A stretch of 64,000 bases of DNA from Isoetes taiwanensis. Its lineage: Eukaryota > Streptophyta > Lycopodiopsida > Isoetales > Isoetaceae. The translations under genes were made by a program, and so were the position numbers. The DNA lies in NCBI GenBank assembly GCA_021234155.1, contig JAJEKV010000061.1, positions 3,743,950-3,807,949 on the forward strand. The letters are read 5' to 3'. Each line of letters opens with the position of its first letter. Within the stretch, counting starts at the first letter, position 1. Below the pieces are notes generated by a model. That model saw only the letters and a list, made by a program, of their open reading frames with translations, did no database searches and was not told the DNA's origin. Below are positions 1-10,822 of this stretch, piece after piece.

Positions 1-269
1 TAATCTCTAGTCTCGAAAACTGTGAAAAAAACTTTGTTTAGCTCTAATGCAGTTGTTATGTGAGCATATAAACTTGGCATGAACACCTAAGGCTGGTGAT
101 TCATTTCTCACTGAGCGTGTTTTGGAAGCTATGCCAAGTTTTTTACAAGTCAAATGAAATCTTATTTCATAGCATCGGGCTTTATGAAAGAACAAATCAG
201 GCTATATAAAACTCTGTAAGTGGTATGCATTATAAGGTTGTAAGGAATACTGATGTAATGGAATTTTCC

Positions 270-590
270 CAGCCATTAAAACCGAGGATGAGGAACAATT
301 GATAATGGCACTTGAGCCATTTCAGACCGCCTACTTGATTCAGTGCCAGAATCGTTTATCTGAGCGAGTGCATGAATATGTTCCCAGCAGCAGCAAGTCG
401 GGGTAGCATACAAGATTTGACATTCAAATTGAGGAGATTGAAGCTACAAACTGGATACAAGACTCATGTTTCTTGTTTTACATGAGATTGGCAAAGCACT
501 GCAATTGTTTGTACTGCAATGTAGTGTGGTGTGTGGTCACATGTCCAGTTGGATGCTGCCTAGTGGCGTGACGTTAAAATACTATCTATC
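270..590 (+). pseudogene. COG5-like exon fragment (conserved oligomeric Golgi complex subunit 5)
   Basis: COG5 belongs to the COG tethering complex, which acts in retrograde transport within the Golgi. One frame from about 272 reads an acidic start (KTEDEEQLIMALEPF), then AYLIQCQNRLSERV, and stops at a TAG near 404. Downstream in other frames come IEEIEA and, from 466, FLVLHEIGKALQLF. These match in order the plant COG5 stretch that runs through EEIEA and a LREIGKALLLL-type helix. The pieces lie in different frames with an internal stop, so this is a broken fragment or carries sequence errors. The family assignment is from memory of the COG5 alignment; no flanking COG5 exons were recognised. 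A (CTAT)n tract follows at once. Confidence 0.55.
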
Positions 591-606
591 TATCTATCTA
601 TCTATC
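578..606. repeat. (CTAT)n microsatellite
   Basis: About seven uninterrupted tetranucleotide repeats directly after the COG5-like fragment. A shorter stretch of the same repeat lies at the last bases of the window. Confidence 0.9.
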
Positions 607-2261
607 AGGTGCGTTTACATATATCTGATCTTTTATTTCTTAAGTCTTTATTCAACACTTAAGATCACGAATCTACCTTTTGGGTATCTTATAAATGTAG
701 GGCCATTTTCTAAACACTTACTTTGGTTGGTAGGAATCCTACAATTGAGAGCTTGTCTCTAAAAAAAAGGATACTTGAATTTCATGAGGGCTTATTTATC
801 TGAGGGAAGAGTCATTTGCACTTTGCATTTAATTAAAGATAATTATATCCTCCTCGTTTTTTGACTCCACTTGAAGCCGCCATGTCAGACACTATTCTTG
901 GATTACAAGAATAAAAATTCTAACATGTAAAACAGCTTCATTTTAGTCTTGCCTGTTTATTTGAAATATGCATATCAGATAGCTGTTTATTGTGAAAGAT
1001 ATCAGTGTGTTACCTAATTATATGAGCATTTAAAAAGCAGTATGGCAGATTTCACTTTGGTTTAGAGGGCAACCCTATGTTGCGTTAGGAACTTGTTTTG
1101 GGTTGCGTAAAGGGGAAATAGTGGGAGGTGGGGTTAATATCATTTTTGTACCGTTAGATATGTTAATTCAACGGATGAGATTAGAAATCTCTCTGCATTA
1201 AATGGCTTAGGTCGAAATTTTTTCAGTGTTATGTGAGGGAACAGAGCGGCTCCTGCAACACCCCCTAGATGTGCGTTAAGAATGGTTGGAATAGCTTGAC
1301 CGGAACTCCACCCCAACTCCGGTGCTCCTGGCCCCATAGCCACCCGAATCCAACCCTTAAGGTGAAATCACACCACTGGACGCCCAACTCAGATTGGAGA
1401 GAATGACAGTCCTGGTACCTTGGCCGTATTATGCCTTATGTATTTTGGAGTATATACCAATAATGCATGCTTGGCATGTGGTAAAATTATAAACATTTCA
1501 GGACAAAAGCAAAGGGCATAGATTTTTGTGAGGGTTTCTGGAAGGAGGCAGCAGAAGTAATTTCTGGGCAGTTTTGCTGGCTGAACATTGGAGCATCATA
1601 TCTCGGCAAACAGAGATCCTTTTCAGGTGATTTTTACTTTTGTGGAAAGGCTTTTGAATGAGGTTTTTGGATGAGTCTAATGAGCCAAACTTCCTCCATA
1701 CATAGGAGATTTTATAGAAAGCGTAATGATGGATTAGAATTGACTGCACTGTGTATCTTTTTGTATAGTTTGATTTTTGGACTTAGGAGCTGAAATTAGG
1801 GACTATTTTGGAAGAAAAACGGCTATAAGATGCCAAGGAACTATTCCTGAAGTAGTTCTCAGGTGGGTGGTTAAGCCTTACACCGGGGTTGCTTTTTAAT
1901 TGCCTGAGTGATGTTTTTGTTTCTATTGATTGCCTGAGTGATGTTTTTGTTTGTATTGGAAGGCTTTTAGATTAAGTTACTTGACGTTGATGGTGATTGA
2001 TTGAAGAGTCAATGATCCATAAGAAAATGAATCACATTGGATGTTAGTAAACAGAGTAGATGCATCTTGGCACATTGAATTAGTAAAGACAAATTAAAGC
2101 TAAGGAAATCATATGGCATAGTCATGTGGGATGCTATTTCTCTATGAGGAGAAGGGTTTTGAGAAGCTTATGGATTAAGAATATGGCTATGGCATGGAGC
2201 CATTGTGGGACTAATAATAAGATATGAAATGGATTAAATAACAAGGCATAGCTAGTGGATT
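607..2261. other. Intergenic DNA, no gene recognised
   Basis: AT-rich sequence with only short frames that match nothing I recognise. It contains a 31-bp tandem duplication near 1900-1955 (TTGATTGCCTGAGTGATG unit, twice). Its right border is the start of the gypsy LTR at 2262. Confidence 0.6.
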
Positions 2262-2373
2262 TGTTACGAACCAAAATTTTAGTACCAAAAATTTCGATTT
2301 GTATTCACATCAAACCATCAGAGTACACAGAACAAGTATTGCCTCCCACGAGGCTATATATACGAAAGCCCCC

Positions 2374-2783
2374 TTAAAGTTATAACACAAACCATTACAT
2401 TACACACCTTAAAATTAAATTCCCCCTTAAACCCCCTTTTGTTTGGGTGCATATTCACAGGGGGGGTGACGTAGGGCAGCGAGAGCCCCTATAATTATGT
2501 TTTGTACATACAAAATCAACACCATATAGTATGTTACCTGAAATCTTATAGTATTTTTCAAATCTTGTTATACAGTATCATAATTTCTATACATCCATAC
2601 CCCACAAATGAGGAATTTTGTGTACGGTGTAGATTAAGGAATAATGGGTGGATATGCCTGTTTAACAGCTCTCGTTGCCCGGAGTCACCCCCCCTGTGAA
2701 TATGCACCCAAACAAAAGGGGGTTTAAGGGGGAATTTAATTTTAAGGTGTGTAATGTAATGGTTTGTGTTATAACTTTAAAAA
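2374..2783. mobile_element. MITE-like inverted-repeat element (~0.41 kb)
   Basis: About 95-bp terminal inverted repeats: 2375-2470 begins TTAAAGTTATAACACAAACC and its near-perfect reverse complement ends at about 2783. Both outer ends carry TTAA, which could be the target duplication. No open frame of note lies inside. Just outside the right end are a GCCCC-TTC-GGGGC hairpin (2790-2810) and a second partial copy of the end sequence at about 2830. Confidence 0.8.
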
Positions 2784-3061
2784 AATTTTGCCCCTTCGGG
2801 GCAAAAAACAAAACACTTGGAAACATTAGATGTAATGGTTTGTGTTAGATTAAAAAAAATTTGGCCCTTTCAAGGCCTTGCCTTAAACAATATAGTCGTG
2901 AAGAGCACTTAAACCATGTGCTTTGCCATGGCACATATGTTGTCGTATATTTAAAAGATGCCATCTTGGATACATATGTTGTGGGGAATAATCAAACATC
3001 TCCACAAGTAAATCGAGTTAAGATTTGCCTTGCATAGGGTGTTATAGAATTGCAATGCAAC

Positions 3062-3472
3062 TTAAATGGATGGGCATAAACTCTGAAATGAACATAAACA
3101 CTTGAGCACTTCAACTTCAGAATAAGCACAACTTTTACAAGAACTCAGGGGGTATTCTATGTTCCAATAAGGCCCCATTGCAAGAAAATCACTTGTATTT
3201 CTTGCTTCATAGCCTTGGGCCCATATGTATCTCAACGATTGTAACGATCTAACTGTGGCTGCAATTCCAGCCTCAGTAATAGGACAATCCCTGAGTTCAA
3301 GCTTCCTAAGCTTCACACAACTAGACAAAGCTCTGAACCCCTTATTATTCTCTCCAACACAGCCCAAAAGAAACTGAATAGAAATGAATAGAAACTGTAG
3401 GCTAGCGACAATTCGCCCAATCGCAACTTCGATGACACATGTAAAGTTAAACCATAACAAGCGAAGTTCCAA
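3062..3472 (-). pseudogene. COI1-like C-terminal leucine-rich-repeat fragment
   Basis: COI1 is the F-box jasmonate receptor subunit of an SCF ubiquitin ligase. This 136-codon frame contains, in order, LLGCVGENNKGFRAL, CVKLRKLELRDCP, TEAGIAA, LQSLRYIWAQGY and a PYWNIE motif. This is the conserved C-terminal LRR block of COI1, where the YxWxQGY and RPYWNIE strings are characteristic. It ends early in unrelated residues. About 15 bases (GAATAGAAA units near 3370) are duplicated in frame just before LLGCVGE. The F-box and most LRRs are absent. It sits inside an insertion in an LTR, so I read it as a captured, non-functional fragment. Confidence 0.8.
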
Positions 3473-3864
3473 CGCATAAGAAGGTTCTTTAAGCTGATTA
3501 TTATATACACCCTATTTGACATGTGATAAAGAAAATAGCCTCCATAGGTAGCCGAGTCAAGGGGCTAACCAAATGTATGAACCACAAAACCAGGCTGATG
3601 TTTCTTCTGGTCCACCTCCCATACCTCCACAAAAGTTGCCGCGGTAAAAACACAAGCTTATCTATCATGAAATCAGAATTCAAGGTCTGCGTGACAAACT
3701 TCTTTGATTTCGAATGCATATGTCGATCTTTGAGCAACGACCTTTTCACGTAATTGGAATTTATGAATCACTTTACGCCAAAAAAAGATTATTTGTTTGA
3801 AACAAAACTCAGCCCCCCAAAGCAAAGTTGTTTTGATAAAGCAGCATTATGCTAGAATGGTGAG

Positions 3865-4571
3865 TACCTCAGAAAGAGAACCCCGACAATCTTCTGCGAG
3901 CAAGGTAATGCGTCCTCGTTGGAAGCTAGATTTTCTGGAGCCATCTTTGGCAATCCCCATGTCATTGGTTGCTATACCACTTACCCGATTCCCATCATAC
4001 AAGACACGAGGACCTACACAAATCTTGAGAAGAACTTGATTCTGGAGACTATGTAGAAGAGAAAGAGAAGAGTAGCAGGCATAGTGAGCTGACCCCTTGT
4101 TCTTTCCAGTCTGGGAAGAGTTCGTTCAGTGCCCTTGGTTCGAAAACATTTCCAGATAAAATGTGAGCACCTTTGAACCAATAGCAACACTTGTGATGAT
4201 GGTAACAATAAGGAATCATATTATCTACCATCAATCATGTTAACTTTAATCCCTCATTTCTTTGGATAAAATTAGCATTTCAGCTCCTTTCTCCACAACG
4301 CTGCTTGGGAGTTCCTTGCTCACGAGACATGCAGTTGCTTTATCTTAATAGCAGCAGCTAACCCAGCAGGTCCACCTCCAACTATAACTACATCATAATC
4401 CATAGACTCCCTTTTCTCATTGTTTTCCGATGGTGCAGCAAAAGCCCTATGTTGCCCGTTAAAGCTTTGGTTTCCAGCTATGAATCGGTTTCCTGCCCTT
4501 GCTAACCAAAACTCATATGATCTTTTAGTGCAGCTCAAAATTCTTCCGCCCGTAAAAACCCCATCTGTCAA
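3865..4571 (-). pseudogene. ETF-QO fragment (electron-transfer flavoprotein:ubiquinone oxidoreductase)
   Basis: ETF-QO is the mitochondrial flavoprotein passing electrons from ETF to ubiquinone. Three exon-like pieces lie in order on the minus strand. At 4320-4571 a targeting-like leader precedes YDVVIVGGGPAGLAAAIKI, the FAD-binding Rossmann motif. At ~4102-4180 comes GAHILSGNVFEPRALNEL. At ~3868-4015 comes GIATNDMGIAKDGSRK followed by a RITLLAEDCRGSLSE-type motif. Splice-like signals flank the pieces (for example GAG|GTACTC after the third). The stretches normally between them, about 20 and 50 residues, and the whole C-terminal half with the Fe-S cluster are missing. The retained introns show capture at DNA level, not through cDNA. 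Confidence 0.8.
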
Positions 4572-4953
4572 CTAAAAATTGGCAATCGTAGAATTTACAA
4601 ATTGCTCACGAATTGTGGCTCACGAATTTTCAGAAAGAAGAACACCCGAACTCCAGAACTCCAGAACTCCCGAGCTCTGGCTGCAGATGAAACCTCCCGA
4701 GCTCTGGCTCTGGATTTGCCCTAAAATGCTATCCACGAGGCTTGCATGTTCAGCCCCTAAAATAAAAAGAGGGCTTTTGTTGTGAGCCCTTGGATGTTGG
4801 ACCATTGAAAAAAAAAAAGCTAAATCGACGACTAAGAAATGGTGCACTCTAGATGTACGCATTAGTACATCCATTCGAATACGCCATGAAATCTTAGGAA
4901 AACCTTTGTGAAAAGCGTACAAAAACACAAAGAAAACCCCCTGTTATTGTGCT

Positions 4954-5759
4954 ACATATAGATAACAAGATGACAATATAGATAACTATATACACACGTA
5001 TGCTCCCGCCAGCTATCAAACGGCCTGCACAAGCTTCCACGTGTTAGTAACATGCATAAGAGTTATTCAGTAGTGTCAACATGAAGCAATGACTGACGGA
5101 TTGCAAGAACACACATATGAAATCCACCACACGCACCATATCATCTGCCAAGCAGACACACTCTTCCATATCTAGACAGTACGTCGCCTAGAACCCCCCC
5201 GCTGGTGGATCCAATGTAAGGGGAAACTACATGCATCATACTAAGAACCCCGGGCAGCTAGACTTTTGGCTATATGCACCACTGTCCCATATCAGTGATG
5301 GGTTTTACTGCACCAACACCCATGGTTCTTAAACCGACGAGGTTCAGTCGTCCACAACTATGCCATGTATAACCCCTTGAGACAACATCCGCTGATGTTC
5401 GTCTACTCTGCCTTAATGTGTACAGAGTCAAGTATCTTAAGGATACCACTCTCGATCCCATGTAACACTAATCTGTTGAGAAGCATCTAGCGTTGTCCCA
5501 TACCAACGCTAAACCCTTCTCTCATTAATTTATAGGGGTTTCTTAACTATGGCAAAGTAACATGTGCCCCTATTGTTCCTTTACATAAACAACGCTCAGG
5601 GAGACCTTAGGGAATGCAAGATTCTCTGGCTGGTCTTAGGCTGCAAGGATCATACCATCCCTGCTATGCCTTAGCAAAATCCTTCCCTCGGCAAGACCTT
5701 ACCAGCCATTCTAAGCATCCTTAGGCTTCACACAATAGAACAGGAGAACCATTTAGGAA
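4954..5759 (-). repeat. LTR segment (piece 2)
   Basis: Collinear with 12700-13504 of the uninterrupted LTR. It ends exactly in ATTTAGGAA, the 9-bp target site of the Mutator-like element that follows. Confidence 0.9.
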
Positions 5760-6471
5760 GGGTGAAAATATCGTTACCCTGGTTTTGGTGATTCCATCGC
5801 GGTGAATACTTTCCCGCGGAATCACAGACCCTCCGGCAACGGGTTCCGTTCCGGAGGCCCCGTTATTCGTACCTGACAGTGTCAGGTGTACCTTCTGATT
5901 GATCCCAGCCATCCATTTACATGGTGCATCTTGACCGTCCATTTTATACCTTCCGGCGGAATCACCTCCGCAAAATACCGCGGGACGGAATCACCGCCCT
6001 TTTATTCCATGCGAGGGAATCACCATCTAGAATATCTTAGTAAAAATTCAAATTTTTGACGTTCTGTTCTTGTGGGAGTTTTTCGGCTATGGCGGCTTGC
6101 TCCGACTGGGGTTGAGAAGATCTTCCTTTTTTTCTTATTCTTGTTTTATTTTTTCTTCTACAGATCAGCAGCATGGCTATGGCCGAAAACAGGGGCGTTA
6201 TCTTGCATGAAACAGTGTTCTAATCTCTGTGTTTTTGGCGCAATCAATGGATCATCGTTTTATGCCAGGACCTACAGATTTGCCCTTTCTAAAATTCTTT
6301 CTTCTTCATCACTATTCCCCTTTGGCCCCTTCACGCGTTTTCATATGCCAGATTGCCAGATTTCTATCCCTCCACACCCATTGCCAGATTTGATCTGCTT
6401 AAAAAAACCCCAGAAAGGGACCCATCTCTTTGTATATACCAATCCAGGGGAAAAAGTGGCGGAAATCCGAT

Positions 6472-6858
6472 TCATGCAGCCGAAATCTTTGTGTAAAGCC
6501 TTACAGTCTGCCACCACTTTGCCACAGATGGTTCTTCCTCTGTTTTTGCAGATATAGAGTGCAGAAAATCCTTGATAATCTGCTTGTCGGAGGCCTTCCA
6601 GTTTCCATACCAGATTATGTAGACGTGCATTCTTGGCGTCAGAACAGGACCCATGTGGTCGGACGATCCTTCAAAGGCCTTTGATACTCCATATTCTGAT
6701 GCTGAGGATCCTTGTTCCCTTGGCCATGGCCGGAAAGGCTTGTACAGAGATTTGGACCCCTTGTCGGATGCTTCAGCTTGCAGAAGCCTAGATGCCTCTG
6801 CCCTCAGGAAGCATCCCAAATCTGAAGAATCGGAGACAAAATTTGAGCTGGTAACCAA
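6472..6858 (-). pseudogene. EXORDIUM-like (phosphate-induced protein 1 family) fragment captured in the MULE
   Basis: EXORDIUM-like proteins are secreted cell-wall proteins linked to growth under carbon limitation. This 128-codon open frame contains HMGPVLTPRMHVYIIWYGNW, then IIKDFLHSIS, then PSVAKWWQTVRLYT. The order and spacing match the N-terminal part of the family (YHMGPVLT...IWYG...W..F..S...PSV..WW). Residues before it look unrelated and it stops soon after the WW motif, so only about 55 residues of the family are present, with no signal peptide. It lies wholly inside a MULE with defined ends. Confidence 0.78.
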
Positions 6859-7454
6859 GAGCTACCTAGGTTTATGAAAGCCAAAAAAAATTCTCTGTTT
6901 CTTTACATACTCTCTCTTCACCGGCTTTGTTTTTTTGTTGTACTAAAGAATTTGGCAGTGAAAAGTCAATACGGCGGTGGCTCCTGTTTCTCCTGGGGTC
7001 ATATTCTGGGCAAGCGAAGAAAAAGGGTATGGTATGGACCCATAAATTTTTCGGCTTCTCAGAAAAGGGTATGATATGGCATGGATCTACCGCTTCTCAG
7101 AATTCGGCGCTGCCCGCCTCTTGAAAAAGCCTTCAATCCTTCGGTTTTATCTTGTTTTTGCTTGAAAATACCCTGTTCCTTGTTTTTTGTTCTTGCTTTA
7201 AAGCTGCCATGGCATTGCCAGTATTGGCAAGGGGTTCAAATCCCCATCCATAAAAATTCTGGGCAATGCATAGAATAACAATGGACAAGCACATAAAAAA
7301 TGGAGTAGCACAAGTTTATATTTTCTTCCAATTCAATCCGCCTGCTCGCTTTTGCAAGCAAATTGCAAGCAAATGCAAGCAAATGTAAGTTATACTTTGA
7401 GAATTTGCCGCTCATCTGCAGAAATTGAAAATGGCAAACATTGGGCTTCTCCAG

Positions 7455-7830
7455 GTGATTCCTTCCCGAAGAATTGTACGCGGTGATTCTACGGGGGAGA
7501 ATATTATCGCAGTGATTCCACGGGGGAGAATATTTACGCGGTGATTCCACGGGGGAGAATATTATCGTACGTGGTGATTCCACGGGGGAGAATATTACGG
7601 TATGCGGTGATTCCACCTCGCGGAATTACAAGTTGGTGATTCTGTCCGGTGGAATTCTTCTGGTTGTGATTCCGCCCGGCGGGATATCATCCACAAGATT
7701 CCGTGCCGTGGAATCAGTGACGGGTGATTCCATCCGGCGGAATCAAGGAAATGTGATTCCATCGCGTGGAATAATTAGTGGTGATTCCGTCCGGCGGTAT
7801 TCTACCGTTGTGATTCTGCGGGGAAGTATA
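7455..7830. repeat. Micro-hairpin array in the MULE right arm (GATTCC...GGAAT units)
   Basis: About 13 units at roughly 30-bp spacing, most of the form GTGATTCC-N(4-6)-GG-GGAAT, so most units are small imperfect palindromes. Four consecutive units share CACGGGGGAGAATATT. Related units occur in the left arm (5790-6035). Confidence 0.85.
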
Positions 7831-8484
7831 AAATGGACGGCCGTACTGTCAGGTACGGATAACGGGGCCTCCAGAACGGATCCCGTTCCCGGAGGGTATG
7901 TGATTCCGCGGGAAAGTATTCACCGCGATGGAATCAACCAAAACCAGGGTAACGATATTTTCACCCATTTAGGAAGTTATATATATTCATTTCAGGGGCT
8001 TCTTTAAGGCAATCAAATATTGCCTGCTAGGTGAAGTTCAATTATTTGGTACGGGTAAACCCTTTTAGATTCGTCTCCTATTATAGCAGACCAACTCTGC
8101 CATGGCACAGAACAGCCTATCAATCCCAGGGCTAACCAAATGCCTTCAAACTTCACCCGCAGAGATGTCGACAAGGTCGAAATCCCCTTGCAACCCAATC
8201 CGTCCACATAACTCTGGTTTTCCTTGCCTTGGATTCCGCCTGCGCCTCCCTTCTGCACAGACTTCCGGCCTCCTCCTTTCTAACAAGCGGCCGCCTCCAT
8301 CTCCTTTGATAGGAACACTTGCCCTGCCAACGTGGCAATGCCACGTGGCATTATTGCAGCAGCCACCCACAATACGGGCAGGCCTCCGCTGCCCAAACCA
8401 GAGGTCATGGCTGTATCAGACAGCCCTAGGTGGCACCACCCACTATTTCGGTGCTCACCCTTTTAACCCAGGGTTATTTCAACC

Positions 8485-8800
8485 ATTTGGGTATTTTTAA
8501 CCTTTAACTTAATATAACATAATATATTGCCTTGTTACCATTTATTCAAAGGAATAAAATCTTGATGGTCAAAGTTATTCACCATAATCATACAACAAGG
8601 CAACCCAGTCCCTAGTCTCTCAGTCCCCTAGTCTCTCAGGCCATGGTGCACCACTCCGACTTAGGCTAGACTAGGGACATATGCGACCACAAAATATCTA
8701 TGGTCCATATACCATACAACATTCTGTTACGCCAAATATTAACGTGCATGCACAATATCAAACAATGGCCTGCAAACTTATTTAGGCATATCATTACTCC
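8485..8800. other. Region between integrase/chromodomain and 3' LTR
   Basis: Non-coding internal end of the gypsy element. On the minus strand the sequence abutting the LTR is purine-rich (GGTTAAAAATACCCAAA) and probably holds the polypurine tract. Confidence 0.5.
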
Positions 8801-10237
8801 CTCCCTTGGGATTCTTGTCCTCAAGAATTGGCTCCAGACCATTGAGTCATAACATCCGGATATTGAGTCATGAAACGACGACTCTTCCAAGTCGCCTCTG
8901 AGATAGGTTTATGTTTCCACTTTACCCATAAATTCCATCTAGTTTCTTTGGCAAATCTGCACTATCTGGGAATTCAATATTCTTTCAGGGGTAGGGATTC
9001 TATCAAACTCCACCATGTGTTCCTGAGAAGGCACAACATTCGTAGCTTTCCGCAGAGCTGGTCGCAACTGGCTCACATGGAAAACTGGTGAATGTCCACA
9101 TTCGGTGGAAGTTGCAACTTGAAGGCAACATCGTTATATTTCTTCAAAACCTTATAAGGACCAATGTATCTTGGGGAGAGCTTTGGTTTCTTTCCTGCAA
9201 GCAATGGCAATATTGCTTTTCTTTTCAGATTCACAGGAAAGACCACACAAAGGTATACCATCTGACACTCATGCAGCTCGATCGGGGATCTTGACAAATT
9301 GGCACGTGCTCTTGCCCGATCCTGGGCCTGTCTCATATGCAATTGACACAAACCAAGTGTCACATCCATGCCTTCAAGCATACTTATAGCAGCATCAGTT
9401 TTTAGCCCTTCAAAACCAAGCGACACTGGTCCTCTGGGATTTCTCCCAAACATAGCCACAAATGGGTTAGTTTTGATGCTCTGCTGGAACCCATTATTAT
9501 AAGCAAACTCTACAATCGGCAAATAGTCCTCCTATCTGGATTTCTGAGTGGCCACGTAAGATCTCAACATATCCTCCAGAATCTGATTCACTATTTTAGT
9601 TTGCCCATCCTTTTCAGGATGATCTCCACTAGAGAACTGAAGGGTGCATTTTAATACAGAGAACAATTCCCGCCAGAAATTCCCAGTGAATTTCACATCT
9701 CGATCGCTTACAATAGTTTTGGGTAATCCAAAAATAGAGAATACATGCTGCATATAAGCCTTGGCCACCGCCAAGCCATCAACATTCTTTGTCAGAGGTA
9801 TAAAGCGTGCATACTTCGTCAACCTATCCACAATGACGTATCTGAGTATAGTGATGCATAGTACGAGGCAGCTTCACAATGAAATCCATAGAGATTTCAC
9901 TCCACCTCTCCTCTGGCACAGGCAGAGGTTGCAATAGTCCTGGAGTCTTGCCTCGACCTGCTTTAACCTGGTGACAAATCTCACAAACTTTCATATATTC
10001 CTGCACATGTTCTTTCAAACCAAGCCAGTAAAACATTCTTTTGAGTGATTCGTAGGTTTTCCATTCACCTCCATGCCCAGTATAAGGTGCATCATGAAAC
10101 TCGCTCAATAACTGCTTACGCAAAGTGTCCACAACAGGAACATAAATACGTCCCTTATGATACCAAAGTCCATCTTGGATATCACAAGAATCAAGTAACT
10201 TGGATAGATGCCGCATACTCAAAATATAGGCATCCAA
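8800..10237 (-). pseudogene. Gypsy integrase with chromodomain remnant
   Basis: Integrase inserts retroelement cDNA. At 9824-10237 the H2C2 zinc-binding region is visible (GHGGEWKTYESLKRMFYW, then CEICHQVKAG). The catalytic core lies at 9532-9831 (MDRLTKYARFIPLT, IVSDRDVKFTGNFWRELF). The C-terminal part at 9073-9522 contains LSPRYIGPYKVLKKY, the GPY/F module. Below 9073, in shifted frames, are LRPALRK-like and WVKWKHKPISEATW residues that match a chromodomain. Frames change at about 9530 and 9830 and again before the chromodomain, so this is not translatable as one protein. Confidence 0.85.
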
Positions 10238-10387
10238 GTCATATGTTTGTCTAATCTATGATGCCAAAGCAATTTCACATTGAACCATCACATTTACTTT
10301 CCGAACCCTAGAGAGAGCATCAGCAACAAGATTCTTTTTCCCGAAAAGATGTTCAATGTGAAAATGAAATTGAGAAAGAAAGTCCAA

Positions 10388-10822
10388 CTACCTTGCTCGC
10401 CTTGGACTTACCTCGGCCTGGCTTTGCAGGAATTTCAACGGTTTATGATTAGTATCGACCACAAACTCACACTTGTTGTGGAGATAATGTTTCCAGACTT
10501 TGAATGCATGAATCATTGCTAGTAACTCCTGCTCATAGGTGGAATAGTTCTTCTCAGCAGCATTGAATTGACAACTTTCATACGCCACCACCCTACCATC
10601 CTGCATGAGAACAACACTAATGGCATAACCACATGCATCTGTAATCAGCAGACTAGGTGTCGAGGTCATTAACCTCTTCAACATATCCTTTGCCGCCTGC
10701 TGCTTCGCTGTCCATTGCCAATGGACATTAGTTTTCAATAACATAGTTAGAGCAGCTGCAATCTTGGCAAACTTCCAGAAAAATCGGCGATAATAGATGG
10801 CCAACCCCAAGAAACTATGCAA
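10388..10822 (-). pseudogene. Gypsy RNase H domain
   Basis: Contains the end of RT (FLGLAIYYRRF) and RNase H landmarks: TDACGYAISVVLMQDGRVVAY, then STYEQELLAMIHAFKVWKHYL, then VVDTNHKPLKFLQSQ. The domain is open over 144 codons but out of frame with the upstream RT piece. Confidence 0.85.

Larger units (their letters stand above)
2371..4953. mobile_element. Insertion inside the LTR carrying two host-gene fragments
   Basis: The LTR sequence breaks after GAAAGCC at 2370 and resumes with ACATATA at 4954; the intact copy joins these directly at 12699/12700. The insert starts with a 0.4 kb inverted-repeat element and carries a COI1 fragment and ETF-QO exons, both on the minus strand. The bases just before the right border (GCT) resemble the left flank (GCC), a possible 3-bp duplication, but I see no matching terminal repeats at the two outer ends. 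It could be a gene-capturing DNA transposon, a Helitron whose ends have decayed, or two successive insertions. Confidence 0.75.
5760..7965. mobile_element. Mutator-like transposon, non-autonomous, carrying a gene fragment (Pack-MULE type)
   Basis: The left end starts GGGTGAAAATATCGTTACCC and the right end is its reverse complement. The inverted repeats run on for roughly 200 bp with a ~60-bp extra block in the left arm. The element is flanked on both sides by ATTTAGGAA (5751-5759 and 7966-7974). The empty site in the other LTR has this 9-mer once (about 13495-13503), so insertion and duplication are directly visible. A 9-bp duplication with long terminal inverted repeats is diagnostic of Mutator-like elements. 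No transposase is present. The interior holds an EXORDIUM-like fragment. Confidence 0.92.
2262..8484 (-). repeat. 3' LTR of the gypsy element, in three pieces
   Basis: Piece 1 (2262-2370), piece 2 (4954-5759) and piece 3 (7966-8484) match in order the uninterrupted LTR at 12592-14000. The gaps are filled by a 2583-bp insertion (2371-4953) and a 2206-bp Mutator-like element (5760-7965). Shared landmarks include the start TGTTACGAACC and the end GGTTATTTCAACCA. Confidence 0.9.

Noticed and set aside
2371-4953. Helitron as the vehicle for the COI1/ETF-QO fragments
   Set aside because: The empty site joins GAAAGCC to ACATATA, so the insertion is not between A and T, and I see no TC start or CTRR end with a terminal hairpin at the borders. 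Kept only as a possibility with decayed ends.
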